A stretch of 64,000 nucleotides of DNA from Zhuqueibacter pondensis (GTDB taxonomy: Bacteria; Zhuqueibacterota; Zhuqueibacteria; Zhuqueibacterales; Zhuqueibacteraceae), in assembly GCA_034505955.1 (NCBI GenBank), contig JAPDQK010000002.1:1-64000 (forward strand), written 5' to 3'. A program made the position numbers and the translations under genes. The notes beneath the pieces were generated by a model. The model was not told the origin of the DNA and did no database searches. It worked only from the letters and a program-made list of their open reading frames with translations. Numbering within the stretch: the stretch's first letter is position 1; each line of letters starts with the position of its first letter. Positions 1 to 8,597 of this stretch are shown here, piece after piece.

Positions 1-349
1 TCGCAAACGCGTCCATTTTTACAATCTTTTCGTTCGGCGCTGATTCTGCCTGTTTTCGACGTTTGGCATTGCGGATTTTTTGCCGTTTTCGATTTTTTTC
101 GACATATTCCGAATGGGCTTGGCGATATGCTTTTTGATATTGGTCCAGAGGTCGTTGCTTGCGCCAGCTTACCAACAGGGCAATTTCTTTAGCGCGATAC
201 TGCGTGTCGGTAGCCATCTTTTGTTTTTGCCAAGCCGCTTTTCGGACGCGTTGACATTTCTTATCGCTGCAATACTGTTGCGTGCCTTTTAGGCGGATGT
301 TGGCATCTTTTTCCAGACCGCAATTTTTGCAAGTGAATTTTATATGCAT
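1..349 (-). CDS. Cys-rich, basic protein beside a mobile element (partial, runs off left edge)
   Basis: The minus strand is open from an ATG at 349-347 to the window edge, 116 codons without a stop. The N-terminus has a zinc-ribbon-like pattern, C7-x2-C10-x16-C27-x4-C32, followed by a long Lys/Arg/Gln-rich region containing WRKQRPLDQYQKAYRQAHSE. From memory, similar small proteins with a Cys cluster followed by repeated W-R-x-x-x-P-x-Y segments are encoded next to transposases in planctomycetes and deltaproteobacteria; I cannot verify this here. A GGAG lies 7-8 bases before the ATG, and both sit in a strong hairpin (348-377), an arrangement typical of transposon genes. The C-terminus is missing, so the function is not assigned. 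Confidence 0.6.
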   Translation of the reverse strand, partial: MHIKFTCKNCGLEKDANIRLKGTQQYCSDKKCQRVRKAAWQKQKMATDTQYRAKEIALLVSWRKQRPLDQYQKAYRQAHSEYVEKNRKRQKIRNAKRRKQAESAPNEKIVKMDAFA

Positions 350-377
350 CAAGTTTCTCCGAGGTTAGAAACTTGAT
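348..377 (-). promoter_or_regulatory. Start-codon-sequestering hairpin
   Basis: The arms ATCAAGTTTCT (348-358) and AGAAACTTGAT (367-377) are perfect 11-bp inverted repeats around an 8-base loop. In the minus-strand mRNA the 3' arm contains the A and U of the start codon at 349-347, and the GGAG ribosome site straddles the loop and that arm. Folding would hide both. Transposase genes such as those of IS10 and IS200 use this kind of structure to block translation from read-through transcripts; applying that here is inference. Confidence 0.6.
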
Positions 378-394
378 CTTACGGAGGATGCCTT

Positions 395-526
395 ATGCAA
401 AGTTGCAGGAAAAGCCAGGTCAAAGTGTCGAAAGGCAACGCCGAAACCAAGCCAATATCGATACGAAAGAAGAAGCAGTTTGTACACACAACCTTAAAGA
501 GACTGTCAAAGAACAAAAGATCGTGA
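395..526 (+). CDS. Possible small basic peptide, 43 aa
   Basis: An ATG at 395 opens 43 codons to a TGA, preceded by GGAGG (383-387) at a spacing of 7 bases. The peptide is rich in Lys, Arg, Ser and Gln. A second ATG at 388 in another frame opens 49 codons, but it abuts the ribosome site and is too close. The gene is divergent from the Cys-rich gene at 349, and the 11-bp hairpin lies between them. No family is recognised; it could be chance. Confidence 0.2.
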   Translation: MQSCRKSQVKVSKGNAETKPISIRKKKQFVHTTLKRLSKNKRS

Positions 527-728
527 GTCACTTTTAATATACGAGGATGCTTGCGCTACCCACCTGTGACTGACCCATTACCCATATTCTAAGTGGTCTC
601 CCGAAAAAATTTAGGCCGCCTCGTTCTTTGACGGGAGATTGCCGTAGCGCTCACAATTCCGCCAAGCATTGAAAAGGTCAACCATCTCGCGGCCGCTCGA
701 TGGCCGCGCAACCCGTGGAGCCGTGTCC
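527..728. other. Leader region upstream of narC
   Basis: No gene is supported here. A GC-rich hairpin (CGCGGCC at 688-694, GGCCGCG at 702-708) lies about 20 bases before the chosen narC start. I see no clear FNR-type TTGAT-N4-ATCAA box. The minus strand reads an open C-terminus ending in LPSKNEAA at 611, which may be a remnant but has no recognised homologue. Confidence 0.35.
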
Positions 729-1622
729 ATGAACAATTGCCCAACGGTCCTTTTCCTTCCACCTGCCCGCCTATGGCGACTGGCGACATTCATCTTGTAC
801 TGCCTATTATCGAAAAGTTCCATTTTACTTGCCCAAGATCCGGTTGCGGATTTTCGCGCCAACTGCATGAGCTGCCATACCATCGGCGGTGGACGATTGA
901 CCGGCCCGGATTTGAAGAATGTTACCCAGCGCAAGGACCGGGCCTGGCTTGTTCAATTCATTCAGGATCCAAAGTCTTTCATTGATGCCGGCGATCCGTA
1001 TGCGGTGGAACTGTTCAAAGCCGCGCGTGGAGTGGTGATGCCGGCGCTTCCGGGCATGACCAAAGCCCGCGCCGAGGCGCTGCTCACGTTAATTGCAGCC
1101 GAGTCGAAATTGGAGAAGTCGCAGTTTGCCGGCGTACAGATCAGTGAACGGCCCTTTACGCCGCAGGATGTAGAGACGGGACGAAGAATTTTCCTGGGCA
1201 CTGTATCCTTGAAAAATGGCGGGCCGGCGTGTATTTCATGCCATGCGGTGCAGGGAATCAAACTTTTCGGTGGGGGGACGCTCGCTCCCGATCTTACCAC
1301 CGTATTCGAGCGCTATCAAGGGCGCAAGACCCTTGCCACCTGGCTTTCCGCTCCTGCTACTCCCACGATGGGTTCGGTCTACAAGCAGTATCAACTTGAC
1401 GGAGAGGAAATCCTCGCGCTGGTTGCCTACTTCCAAAACACACTCGCCCGCAATCCGGTTGATCCATCGACCGCACGGCTCAATTTCATTCTTATTGGCC
1501 TCGCCGGCGCTCTTCTCGTGATCGGATTCTTCGACATGATCTGGAACAAGCGTCTGCGCTCCGTCCGCCGGGCTCTGGTGCAAGCCAAACGATTGGAGGT
1601 CACCCATGAATACCAGCCATAA
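729..1622 (+). CDS. narC: NarC, membrane-anchored dihaem cytochrome c of nitrate reductase
   Basis: This protein should carry electrons on the periplasmic side of the nitrate reductase. Two haem c motifs are visible, CMSCH at residues 46-50 and CISCH at 168-172. The N-terminus has a hydrophobic signal segment (residues 18-35), and near the C-terminus a membrane helix (LNFILIGLAGALLVIGFF) is followed by a positive tail, which would leave the haem domains outside. Thermus nar operons begin with a gene of exactly this kind, narC, before narGHJI. The open frame extends upstream to 669, but the extra 20 residues are polar and precede the signal peptide, so the ATG at 729 is preferred. The gene overlaps narG by 17 bases, which implies co-translation. 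Confidence 0.85.
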   Translation: MNNCPTVLFLPPARLWRLATFILYCLLSKSSILLAQDPVADFRANCMSCHTIGGGRLTGPDLKNVTQRKDRAWLVQFIQDPKSFIDAGDPYAVELFKAARGVVMPALPGMTKARAEALLTLIAAESKLEKSQFAGVQISERPFTPQDVETGRRIFLGTVSLKNGGPACISCHAVQGIKLFGGGTLAPDLTTVFERYQGRKTLATWLSAPATPTMGSVYKQYQLDGEEILALVAYFQNTLARNPVDPSTARLNFILIGLAGALLVIGFFDMIWNKRLRSVRRALVQAKRLEVTHEYQP

Positions 1623-4600
1623 GACGAGCTGGATCAAAGATGAAGAAAAAGCTCAGCTCCGCAGCTGGGAAGAGTTCTATCGCAACCGCTGGCAGCACGA
1701 CAAGATTGTGCGCAGCACCCACGGCGTGAACTGCACCGGAAGCTGCACGTGGATGATCCACGTGAAGGACGGTATCGTGACCTGGGAGATGCAGGGACTC
1801 GACTATCCCTCGCTCGAGCATGGCCTTCCTCCTTATGAACCGCGCGGTTGCCAGCGCGGCATTTCGTTCTCATGGTATCTCTACAGTCCTTTGCGGGTGA
1901 AGTATCCATACATTCGCGGCGCATTGCTCGATCTATGGCGAAAAGCGCGAGCCGAGTACGAGGATCCCGTTGAGGCATGGAAGTCGCTGGTGTCGGATCC
2001 GGAGACCCGCGCGCGCTGGCAGCGGGCGCGCGGCAAGGGCGGATTTCGCCGGGCGAGTTGGGATGAGGCGCTGGAGATCATGGCGGCGGCAAACATTCAT
2101 ACCATCAAGACGCACGGCCCCGATCGGATCGCGGGCTTTTCGCCCATTCCGGCCATGTCCATGGTGAGTTACGCTTCCGGCGCACGCTTGATGCAATTGC
2201 TGGGTGGCATCTCCCTCTCCTTTTATGATTGGTACTGCGACCTGCCCTCGGCATCGCCGGAAACTTGGGGCGAGCAGACCGACGTGCAAGAATCTGCCGA
2301 TTGGTACAATGCAAAACTCCTCGCGGTGATGGGGTCGAATCTCAATATGACTCGCACCCCGGATTGTCACTACGCGGCGGAAGCACGTCACAATGGAACA
2401 AAGATGTACGTCTTTTCTCCCGACTTCAGTCAAGTTGCGAAATATGCCGATCACTGGATTTCGATCAACGCCGGGCAGGATGGCGCGTGGTGGATGGCAG
2501 TCAATCACGTGCTGCTCAAGGAATTTCACCATGAGAAACAAATTCCTTATTTCGTTGACTATGTGAAAAAATACACCGATGCGCCGTACCTCGTCGAGCT
2601 GAAGGAAGAAGGCGGTCTCTATGAAGCGGGTCAGCTTCTGCGCGCGGGCCGGCTGGCAAAATATGCCGGAGTCGAGAACGGTGAGTGGAAATTTCTCATG
2701 TGGGATGAGATCGCCAAGGTTCCCAAAATGCCGATGGGCAGCGCCGGTTTTCGTTGGGGCAAAGAAAAAGGGAAATGGAATTTATTGCTGAAAGACGGCT
2801 TCGACGGCAGTGACATCAACCCACAACTCACCTTCCTGAAAGATTCGGAGAAAACCATTCCCGTTCGATTTGACAACTTTGCCGAGGCGACCAGTTACGT
2901 GCGTCATGTTCCGATACGCTTTCTCTCAACGGCGGATGGAAAGACCGTTGCCGTTACCACCGTGTATGATTTGCTGATGGCGCAGTATGGTGTTTCGCGC
3001 GGACTGCAAGGAGATTATCCTGCCAACTACGATGATGAAACAAAACCCTTCACACCGGCATGGTCGGAAAAGTACACCGGTATCGGGCGGAAGGACCTTA
3101 TCAAGTTTGCGCGGGAATGGGGGAGCACGGCCATGCACACCAATGGCAAGTGCACCATCATCATCGGCGCAGGAATCAATCACTGGTATCACGCCAATTT
3201 GATGTACCGCGCGGGTATTCACGCCTTGATGTTTTGCGGATGCATTGGGGTGAATGGCGGCGGACTGGCGCATTATGTCGGGCAGGAAAAACTGGCGCCC
3301 GGTGAGCCATGGGCAGCGATCGCCTTTGCAAAAGATTGGTACGGCCCCTCGCGACAGCAGAATACACCGAGTTGGCATTACGTTCACACCGACCAGTGGC
3401 GATATGAGAAGGCCTTCACTGATTATCATACCGTACCGGAGAAGCCGACCAACGGTTCGCTTGCCCATGGGCACACGATGGACGTGCAGGTGAAAGCGGT
3501 GCGCAATGGTTGGCTGCCGTTTTATCCCCAGTTCAACCGTAACCCTCTCGATCTGGTTCGCGAGATCGAAGCCGCCAGCGCGAAGACCGACGACGAAATT
3601 GTGCAGGAAGTTGTCCATCAACTCAAAAGCCGCACGCTCAAGTTCTCGGTCGAAGACCCGGATGCGCCTGAAAACTGGCCCCGCATTTGGTATATCTGGC
3701 GCGGCAACGCGTTGATGGCCAGCAGCAAGGGGCACGAGTATTTTCTTCGCCATTACCTTGGCACGCACGACAATATTGTGGCCCAAGATTTGGCAAAGGA
3801 TGCCGTGCAGGAAGTGATTTGGCACGACAAGGTCCCGCACGGCAAGATGGATCTGGTTGTCGACCTCAACTTCCGCATGGATACCTCGGCGCTCTATTCG
3901 GACATCGTGCTGCCGGCGGCAACGTGGTACGAGAAGGCCGACCTCAATTCCACGGACATGCACAGCTTTATCCATCCTCTGTCGGCGGCGGTTCCTCCGT
4001 GCTGGGAGTCAAAGAGCGACTGGGAAATCTTCAAAGCCATCGCCCGTAAATTCTCCGAGCTTGCCGAGCACCATTTCCCCAATCCCGTCAAAGATATTGT
4101 TGCCACGCCGCTCGCCCATGACACTCCGGCGGAAATTGCCCAACCTGAAATCAAGGAATGGATCACCGGCGAGGTGGAAGCGATCCCCGGCAAGACCATG
4201 CCCAAGCTGACCGTGGTGACGCGGGATTACAAAAATGTCTATAACCAATATTGTGCTTTTGGTCCGTTGGCAAGGAAGAACGGTCTCGGCGCTCATGGCA
4301 CCAGCTATTCGATTGAAGATTTTTATGACCAAATGGTCGAAAAAGGTCCAACGGTAAAGTTTGATGGGGTGAAGTATCCGTCGCTTCTCAAAGATGTGCA
4401 CGTGTGCGACACGATCTTGCAACTGGCAACGGTCACCAACGGCGAGCTAGCATATCGTTCATATAAAAATATGGAAGAGAAAGTCGGGCTCCCTTTGGCG
4501 CATCTTGCCGAAAAAAATCGCTGCGTTCGCATCACCTATCAAGAATTGCAAGGACGCCCGATGCGGCTGTTGAACAGTCCGATGTGGTCCGGGCTTATGG

Positions 4601-5250
4601 AGAACGGTCGCGCCTACTCGCCATTCACGTACAACACGGAAGCGCTCGTTCCGTGGCGCACCCTGACGGGCCGGCAACATTTCTATCTCGATCACCCCGG
4701 CTACCTCCAGTATGGCGAGCATCTGCCCACCTACAAACCGAAGCCAGCGCCGACGCAATATGCCGATATTCGTTTCACCACAGAGGCGGGCAAGTCGAAA
4801 ATGCTCAACTATCTGACCCCTCACGGCAAGTGGCACATCCACTCGACTTATGGCGACAACCATCGCATGACGACCCTCTCGCGCGGCGTGGAGCCGTTCT
4901 GGATCAACGATAAAGATGCGGCAGAAATCGGAGTAAATGACAATGATTGGGTGGAGGTGTATAACGACCACGGCGTGGTGGTGACCCGGGCCGCGGTCAG
5001 TGCACGAATCCCAAGAGGTATTTGCATCCTCTATCATTCCCCAGAGCGGACCTTCTCGGTGCCGAAATCCCCGCTGCGCAACAACCGCCGCGCCGGCGGA
5101 CACAACAGCCTGACGCGCACGCGACTGAAGCCGAACCTGATGGTGGGGGGATATGGACAATTTACGTTTCATTTCAATTACTGGGGACCGACCGGCTGCA
5201 ATCGCGATACCCACGTGCTGGTTCGGAAATGTCCGGAGCTGATTTGGTAA
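1606..5250 (+). CDS. narG: Respiratory nitrate reductase, alpha subunit
   Basis: This is the molybdenum bis-MGD catalytic subunit, which reduces nitrate to nitrite on the cytoplasmic side of the membrane. At 1214 residues it is about the length of E. coli NarG. The N-terminal FS0 cluster ligands are present as H39, C43, C47 and C82 (THGVNCTGSCTW then PRGCQRG). The segment YDWYCDLPSASPETWGEQ contains D212, which aligns with the Asp ligand of Mo in NarG. The N-terminus has no working twin-arginine motif, which fits a cytoplasm-facing enzyme assembled with the NarJ chaperone rather than a periplasmic Nar. The start overlaps narC. It is followed by an unusual 560-bp spacer before narH. Confidence 0.97.
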   Translation: MNTSHKTSWIKDEEKAQLRSWEEFYRNRWQHDKIVRSTHGVNCTGSCTWMIHVKDGIVTWEMQGLDYPSLEHGLPPYEPRGCQRGISFSWYLYSPLRVKYPYIRGALLDLWRKARAEYEDPVEAWKSLVSDPETRARWQRARGKGGFRRASWDEALEIMAAANIHTIKTHGPDRIAGFSPIPAMSMVSYASGARLMQLLGGISLSFYDWYCDLPSASPETWGEQTDVQESADWYNAKLLAVMGSNLNMTRTPDCHYAAEARHNGTKMYVFSPDFSQVAKYADHWISINAGQDGAWWMAVNHVLLKEFHHEKQIPYFVDYVKKYTDAPYLVELKEEGGLYEAGQLLRAGRLAKYAGVENGEWKFLMWDEIAKVPKMPMGSAGFRWGKEKGKWNLLLKDGFDGSDINPQLTFLKDSEKTIPVRFDNFAEATSYVRHVPIRFLSTADGKTVAVTTVYDLLMAQYGVSRGLQGDYPANYDDETKPFTPAWSEKYTGIGRKDLIKFAREWGSTAMHTNGKCTIIIGAGINHWYHANLMYRAGIHALMFCGCIGVNGGGLAHYVGQEKLAPGEPWAAIAFAKDWYGPSRQQNTPSWHYVHTDQWRYEKAFTDYHTVPEKPTNGSLAHGHTMDVQVKAVRNGWLPFYPQFNRNPLDLVREIEAASAKTDDEIVQEVVHQLKSRTLKFSVEDPDAPENWPRIWYIWRGNALMASSKGHEYFLRHYLGTHDNIVAQDLAKDAVQEVIWHDKVPHGKMDLVVDLNFRMDTSALYSDIVLPAATWYEKADLNSTDMHSFIHPLSAAVPPCWESKSDWEIFKAIARKFSELAEHHFPNPVKDIVATPLAHDTPAEIAQPEIKEWITGEVEAIPGKTMPKLTVVTRDYKNVYNQYCAFGPLARKNGLGAHGTSYSIEDFYDQMVEKGPTVKFDGVKYPSLLKDVHVCDTILQLATVTNGELAYRSYKNMEEKVGLPLAHLAEKNRCVRITYQELQGRPMRLLNSPMWSGLMENGRAYSPFTYNTEALVPWRTLTGRQHFYLDHPGYLQYGEHLPTYKPKPAPTQYADIRFTTEAGKSKMLNYLTPHGKWHIHSTYGDNHRMTTLSRGVEPFWINDKDAAEIGVNDNDWVEVYNDHGVVVTRAAVSARIPRGICILYHSPERTFSVPKSPLRNNRRAGGHNSLTRTRLKPNLMVGGYGQFTFHFNYWGPTGCNRDTHVLVRKCPELIW

Positions 5251-5275
5251 GCCCACAACGGATAAGCTGTAACCA

Positions 5276-5326
5276 AAAAGACAAAATGATTTTAAAATCA
5301 TTTTGTCGAAAATTATTTTGTCTTTT
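5276..5326. repeat. 28-bp perfect palindrome with competing longer hairpin
   Basis: Bases 5280-5307 form a perfect palindrome with half-site GACAAAATGATTTT and no loop. A second, mutually exclusive pairing joins AAAAGACAAAAT (5276-5287) to ATTTTGTCTTTT (5315-5326). It begins 25 bases after the narG stop. It could be a cruciform, the end of a mobile element, or an AT-rich terminator or attenuator; the sequence alone does not decide. Confidence 0.7.
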
Positions 5327-5620
5327 GAAATCTTTGCAAAAAGCAAATATTTAATTGATAAAAGACTACACTAGATTTTGAGACAAGATCAAAACTGAAG
5401 CCCCTACGGGCGTAGCCTGTGGGCGAGCCCTACATGAGATCGACATATAAACTTACAGCGTAAGCTGTGAGTACTTGAAATGCTGAGCTATATCATTAAC
5501 GGCCGAACTTCAGAAACCCATCCCGTCAGGGGTGGGTAATTTAAACTGCTCGCGCAGCGACCAAGTTTGATGCTCCCACTCCTCACGGAGTGAGTTTCGA
5601 TGAGCGCAGGGGAACATTCA

Positions 5621-5645
5621 CCCACAGCTTACGCTATGGGTTTTT
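5621..5645 (+). terminator. Terminator-like hairpin upstream of narH
   Basis: CCCACAGC and GCTATGGG pair over 8 positions with one mismatch around the loop TTAC, followed directly by TTTTT. The form is that of an intrinsic terminator, and it lies within the operon between narG and narH. If active it would lower narHJIK transcription relative to narG, unless narH has its own promoter within the spacer. Confidence 0.4.
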
Positions 5646-5810
5646 GATTCAACCTAGTGAGTCCGTTGGTGGTCAAAAAACGTTTAGAATTTTTTAAGCT
5701 TTCAGCCAATAATGGCCTTAAAGTATCCATTTAAGCGAAGTTTTTTTCTCAACAAATGAGATTCTTCCTCGCCGCGCTCCTCAAAATGACAATCGCAAAG
5801 GAATACTTAT

Positions 5811-7301
5811 ATGAACGTCCGCAGTCAAATCTCGATGGTCTTCCACCTCGATAAGTGCATCGGCTGCCACACCTGCAGCATCGCCTGCAAGAACATCTGG
5901 ACCGATCGCAAAGGAACGGAGTACATGTGGTGGAACAACGTGGAGACCAAGCCCGGCACCGGCTTTCCGACGAAGTGGGAAGATCAGGAGAAATACCGCG
6001 GTGGTTGGGAAGTAAAACAGGGAAAACTCCAGCTTCGTTCCACCAGCCGGCTCAAAACCGTCACCAATATTTTCCACAATCCCTCCATGCCGAGCATGGA
6101 TGACTACTACGAGCCGTGGACGTACAAGTACGATGAGCTGTTCAATGCCCCCGAAGGTCCGGACCAGCCGACCGCCCGGCCCATCTCCATGGTGACCGGC
6201 GAATACATCAACATCGAGGCCGGACCCAATTGGGATGATGATCTCGGCGGCTCTCCCGTTTATGCGGAAAGCGATCCCAACTTGAAAAACTTGACCCCGG
6301 AGCAACGGCAGCAGCTCTTCGCCATCGAACGGCTCGTCTTCTTCTATTTCCCCCGCATCTGCAATCACTGCCTGAATCCGAGCTGCGTGGCCTCGTGCCC
6401 CTCGGGTGCGCTGTACAAACGCGGCGAAGATGGAATTGTGCTCATTGATCAGAAACGCTGCCGGGGTTGGCGCCAGTGTGTGGCCGCATGCCCGTACAAG
6501 AAATCTTTTTACAACTGGTTTACCGGCAAATCGGAAAAATGCGTGCTCTGCTATCCGCGCCTCGAGACCGGGCAGGCGCCGGCCTGCTTTCATTCCTGCG
6601 TCGGTCGCATCCGCTATCTCGGCGTGCTGTTGTATGACGCGGATAGAATCGAAGAAGTAGCCAAGTTACCAGATGACCAACTCGTTGACGGCCATCGTTC
6701 GATGATTCTCAACCCCAACGATCCGGCAGTGATCGCCGCGGCGCAGAGAGATGGCATTCACGACTCGGTGATCGAAGCAGCGCAGGCCTCGCCCGTGTAT
6801 AAATTTGTCAAAGTTTGGAAGCTCGCCCTGCCTCCGCATATCGAGTTTCGCACGCTGCCGATGTTGTTTTATGTTCCGCCGATGTCACCGGTAATGGCGC
6901 AGCGGGAAAACGACTTCGTGAGCAGCGTTTCCGGAGAATTCTTTCACGATATCGAAGATTCGCGCGTGCCGTTGCAATTTTTGGCCAATCTCTTTGGTGC
7001 CGGTCATCAAGGGAAGGTGGTTTATGCGTTGAAAAAGCAAAAAGCGATTCGCACCTACCGCCGCGCCAAAACCGTTGGCGATATACCCATGCCCGTGGCC
7101 GAAGCGATGCTGCGCCAAGCCGATTGCTCGCCGGCGGAAGCCGAGGCCGTCTACAAATTGACTTCTCTCTGTACATTCGAGGATCGCTTCGTGATTCCGC
7201 CGATGCATCGGGAAGAAGCCATCGAAATAATGCGAGATCCCTTGGAACACAAGAGCTCAGTTGGATTCGGGTTCATACAGGCGCCACAACGAGGATGGTG
7301 A
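5811..7301 (+). CDS. narH: Respiratory nitrate reductase, beta subunit
   Basis: NarH carries the iron-sulfur wire between NarI haem and the NarG active site. Four Cys groups are present: CIGCHTCSIACK from residue 16, CNHCLNPSCVASCP, CRGWRQCVAACP and CVLCYPRLETGQAPACFHSC. The Trp in the third group replaces a Cys, the hallmark of the [3Fe-4S] cluster in NarH, so three [4Fe-4S] and one [3Fe-4S] clusters are expected. The length of 496 residues is typical. AAAGGA lies just upstream of the ATG. The stop TGA overlaps the narJ start by one base (TGATG). Confidence 0.97.
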   Translation: MNVRSQISMVFHLDKCIGCHTCSIACKNIWTDRKGTEYMWWNNVETKPGTGFPTKWEDQEKYRGGWEVKQGKLQLRSTSRLKTVTNIFHNPSMPSMDDYYEPWTYKYDELFNAPEGPDQPTARPISMVTGEYINIEAGPNWDDDLGGSPVYAESDPNLKNLTPEQRQQLFAIERLVFFYFPRICNHCLNPSCVASCPSGALYKRGEDGIVLIDQKRCRGWRQCVAACPYKKSFYNWFTGKSEKCVLCYPRLETGQAPACFHSCVGRIRYLGVLLYDADRIEEVAKLPDDQLVDGHRSMILNPNDPAVIAAAQRDGIHDSVIEAAQASPVYKFVKVWKLALPPHIEFRTLPMLFYVPPMSPVMAQRENDFVSSVSGEFFHDIEDSRVPLQFLANLFGAGHQGKVVYALKKQKAIRTYRRAKTVGDIPMPVAEAMLRQADCSPAEAEAVYKLTSLCTFEDRFVIPPMHREEAIEIMRDPLEHKSSVGFGFIQAPQRGW

Positions 7302-7864
7302 TGGAAACACTGACGCATACATTCGCTGCCCTCGCCCGGATTCTCAGCTATCCCGCGGCAGAGTACAAGCATCACGTGGCGCATTGTCGAGACCTGTGTG
7401 CAACGTTGCGATTAGGAAACGCTGAAGCCCGGCGGGAGGCACTGTCGCACCTCGATTCCTTCCGAGCCGCCATCGAGAGATTGACGCTTGAAGAGTTGGA
7501 AGAGTTGTACACGCAGACGTTCGACCTCAACCCGATCAGCAGTCTTGACCTTGGCTGGCATCTGTATGGGGAAACGTATGAGCGGGGCAAGTTCTTGGTG
7601 CAGATGCGGGATTTGCTTCGCCGCCACGAAATTGCCGAATCCACCGAGTTGCCCGATCATCTCACCCATGTGTTGCTTGTCGTCGGTAGAATGGAAAGAA
7701 AGGAAGCCGCTGAGCTGGTTTCGACACGGGTGCTGAAAGCCCTCGACAAGATGCTGGAAGGATTTACCGGAAAGGAGAATCCTTATGAGCATGTGCTGAC
7801 CGCGGCGAAACTGCTGTTGCATGAAACCTACAGGCCTACATCCTTTCAGGAGACGACGCTATGA
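7301..7864 (+). CDS. narJ: Nitrate reductase assembly chaperone (delta subunit)
   Basis: NarJ is a cytoplasmic TorD-like all-helical chaperone that holds NarG until molybdenum cofactor insertion and membrane attachment. The 187-residue protein has the family pattern: an N-terminal LARILSYP, then LEELYTQTFDLNPISSLDLGWHLYGE, which matches the conserved Y-x-x-x-F-D motif region. Two in-frame ATGs exist, at 7295 and 7301; GAGG (7291-7294) touches the first and stands 6 bases from the second, so 7301 is chosen. The 3' end overlaps narI as ATGA. Confidence 0.93.
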   Translation: METLTHTFAALARILSYPAAEYKHHVAHCRDLCATLRLGNAEARREALSHLDSFRAAIERLTLEELEELYTQTFDLNPISSLDLGWHLYGETYERGKFLVQMRDLLRRHEIAESTELPDHLTHVLLVVGRMERKEAAELVSTRVLKALDKMLEGFTGKENPYEHVLTAAKLLLHETYRPTSFQETTL

Positions 7865-8577
7865 TGAGTGCCGGACCATTTTTCCTCGACCAGATTCTAT
7901 TCATCGTCTTCCCGTATGTATCGGTCATTATCTTTCTGCTGGTCTCCATACGCCGATATAAAAATGAAGCGTTCACCTTTTCCAGTCTCTCCTCGCAATT
8001 TCTCGAGAATCAGAGTCACTTCTGGGGATTGGTGCCGTTTCATTTCGGCATCATCACCGTTCTCACCGGGCACGTGATTGCGTTTTTGATTCCGCGCAAG
8101 ATTCTGGCGTGGAATAGTCTTCCGGTTCGACTTTATCTCCTCGAGCTCGCGGCATTGATCGCCGCGCTGCTGACCCTCGTCGGTCTGGCGTCCATCATCC
8201 TGCGCCGGCTCACGGACTCCAAGGTGAGAACCGTAACGAGCTGGGCCGATTGGATCGTGCTCGGCAGCTTTGTCGTTCAGATTCTCAGCGGTCTGTATGT
8301 GGCGGTGTTCCATAGCTGGGGATCATCGTGGTTTGCGGCGCTGGCGGCGCCGTATCTTTGGTCGCTGGTGAAGTTGAATCCCGACATCACCTACATCACG
8401 GCGTTGCCGTGGATGGTGAAGCTTCATATCGTCAGTGCGTGGTTGCTGATTGCCTTTGCTCCCTTCACCCGTCTGGTGCACATTCTAGTGGTGCCCAATC
8501 CCTATCTCTGGCGCAAACCACAGGTGGTGCGGTGGTATGGCGTGGGGCGATTGAGAATGGGAAAGAGAACCGCGTAA
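7861..8577 (+). CDS. narI: Respiratory nitrate reductase, gamma (cytochrome b) subunit
   Basis: NarI is the dihaem b membrane anchor that oxidises quinol at the outer face and passes electrons to NarH. The 238-residue protein has five membrane segments. Candidate haem-ligand histidines sit in two pairs: HFWGLVPFHFG with GHVIAFLIP in helix 2, and KLHIVSAW with RLVHILVVP in helix 5. An adjacent second ATG at 7864 is possible. It overlaps narJ by four bases and precedes narK by 20. Confidence 0.95.
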   Translation: MMSAGPFFLDQILFIVFPYVSVIIFLLVSIRRYKNEAFTFSSLSSQFLENQSHFWGLVPFHFGIITVLTGHVIAFLIPRKILAWNSLPVRLYLLELAALIAALLTLVGLASIILRRLTDSKVRTVTSWADWIVLGSFVVQILSGLYVAVFHSWGSSWFAALAAPYLWSLVKLNPDITYITALPWMVKLHIVSAWLLIAFAPFTRLVHILVVPNPYLWRKPQVVRWYGVGRLRMGKRTA

Positions 8578-8597
8578 CGCGTTTGAGGAATTCATCC

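Larger units (their letters stand above)
5251..5810. repeat. Hairpin-rich insert between narG and narH
   Basis: This 560-bp AT-rich spacer contains no credible gene and splits an operon whose other internal junctions overlap or are close. At least six short hairpins with 4-base loops follow one another: CTAC/GTAG at 5404, ACAGC/GCTGT at 5455, CCCATCCC/GGGGTGGG at 5517, CTGC/GCAG at 5546, CACTCC/GGAGTG at 5577 and CCCACAGC/GCTATGGG at 5621. AGCGTAAGCTGTG (5457-5469) is repeated inverted as CACAGCTTACGCT (5623-5635), so the cluster has 13-bp inverted ends. At 5757-5792 the sequence resembles one end of a TGTCATT-type repeat (CTCAAAATGACA read inverted). It looks like nested miniature elements. 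Confidence 0.7.

Noticed and set aside
80..292. 70-codon plus-strand reading frame at the left edge
   Set aside because: It is the complement of the Cys-rich minus-strand gene, which has the better ribosome site and a recognisable Cys pattern.
501..634. Inverted GTCAAAGAAC / GTTCTTTGAC pair upstream of narC
   Set aside because: Ten bases separated by more than 100, with no further pairing, is weak and may be chance.
611..934. Minus-strand frame ending in NAWRNCERYGNLPSKNEAA across the narC start
   Set aside because: Only the last 25 or so residues fall outside narC, and no family is recognised. It may be a remnant but cannot be supported.
2926..3975. 349-codon minus-strand frame inside narG
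   Set aside because: It is a shadow of narG codons, with no start signal and no family resemblance.
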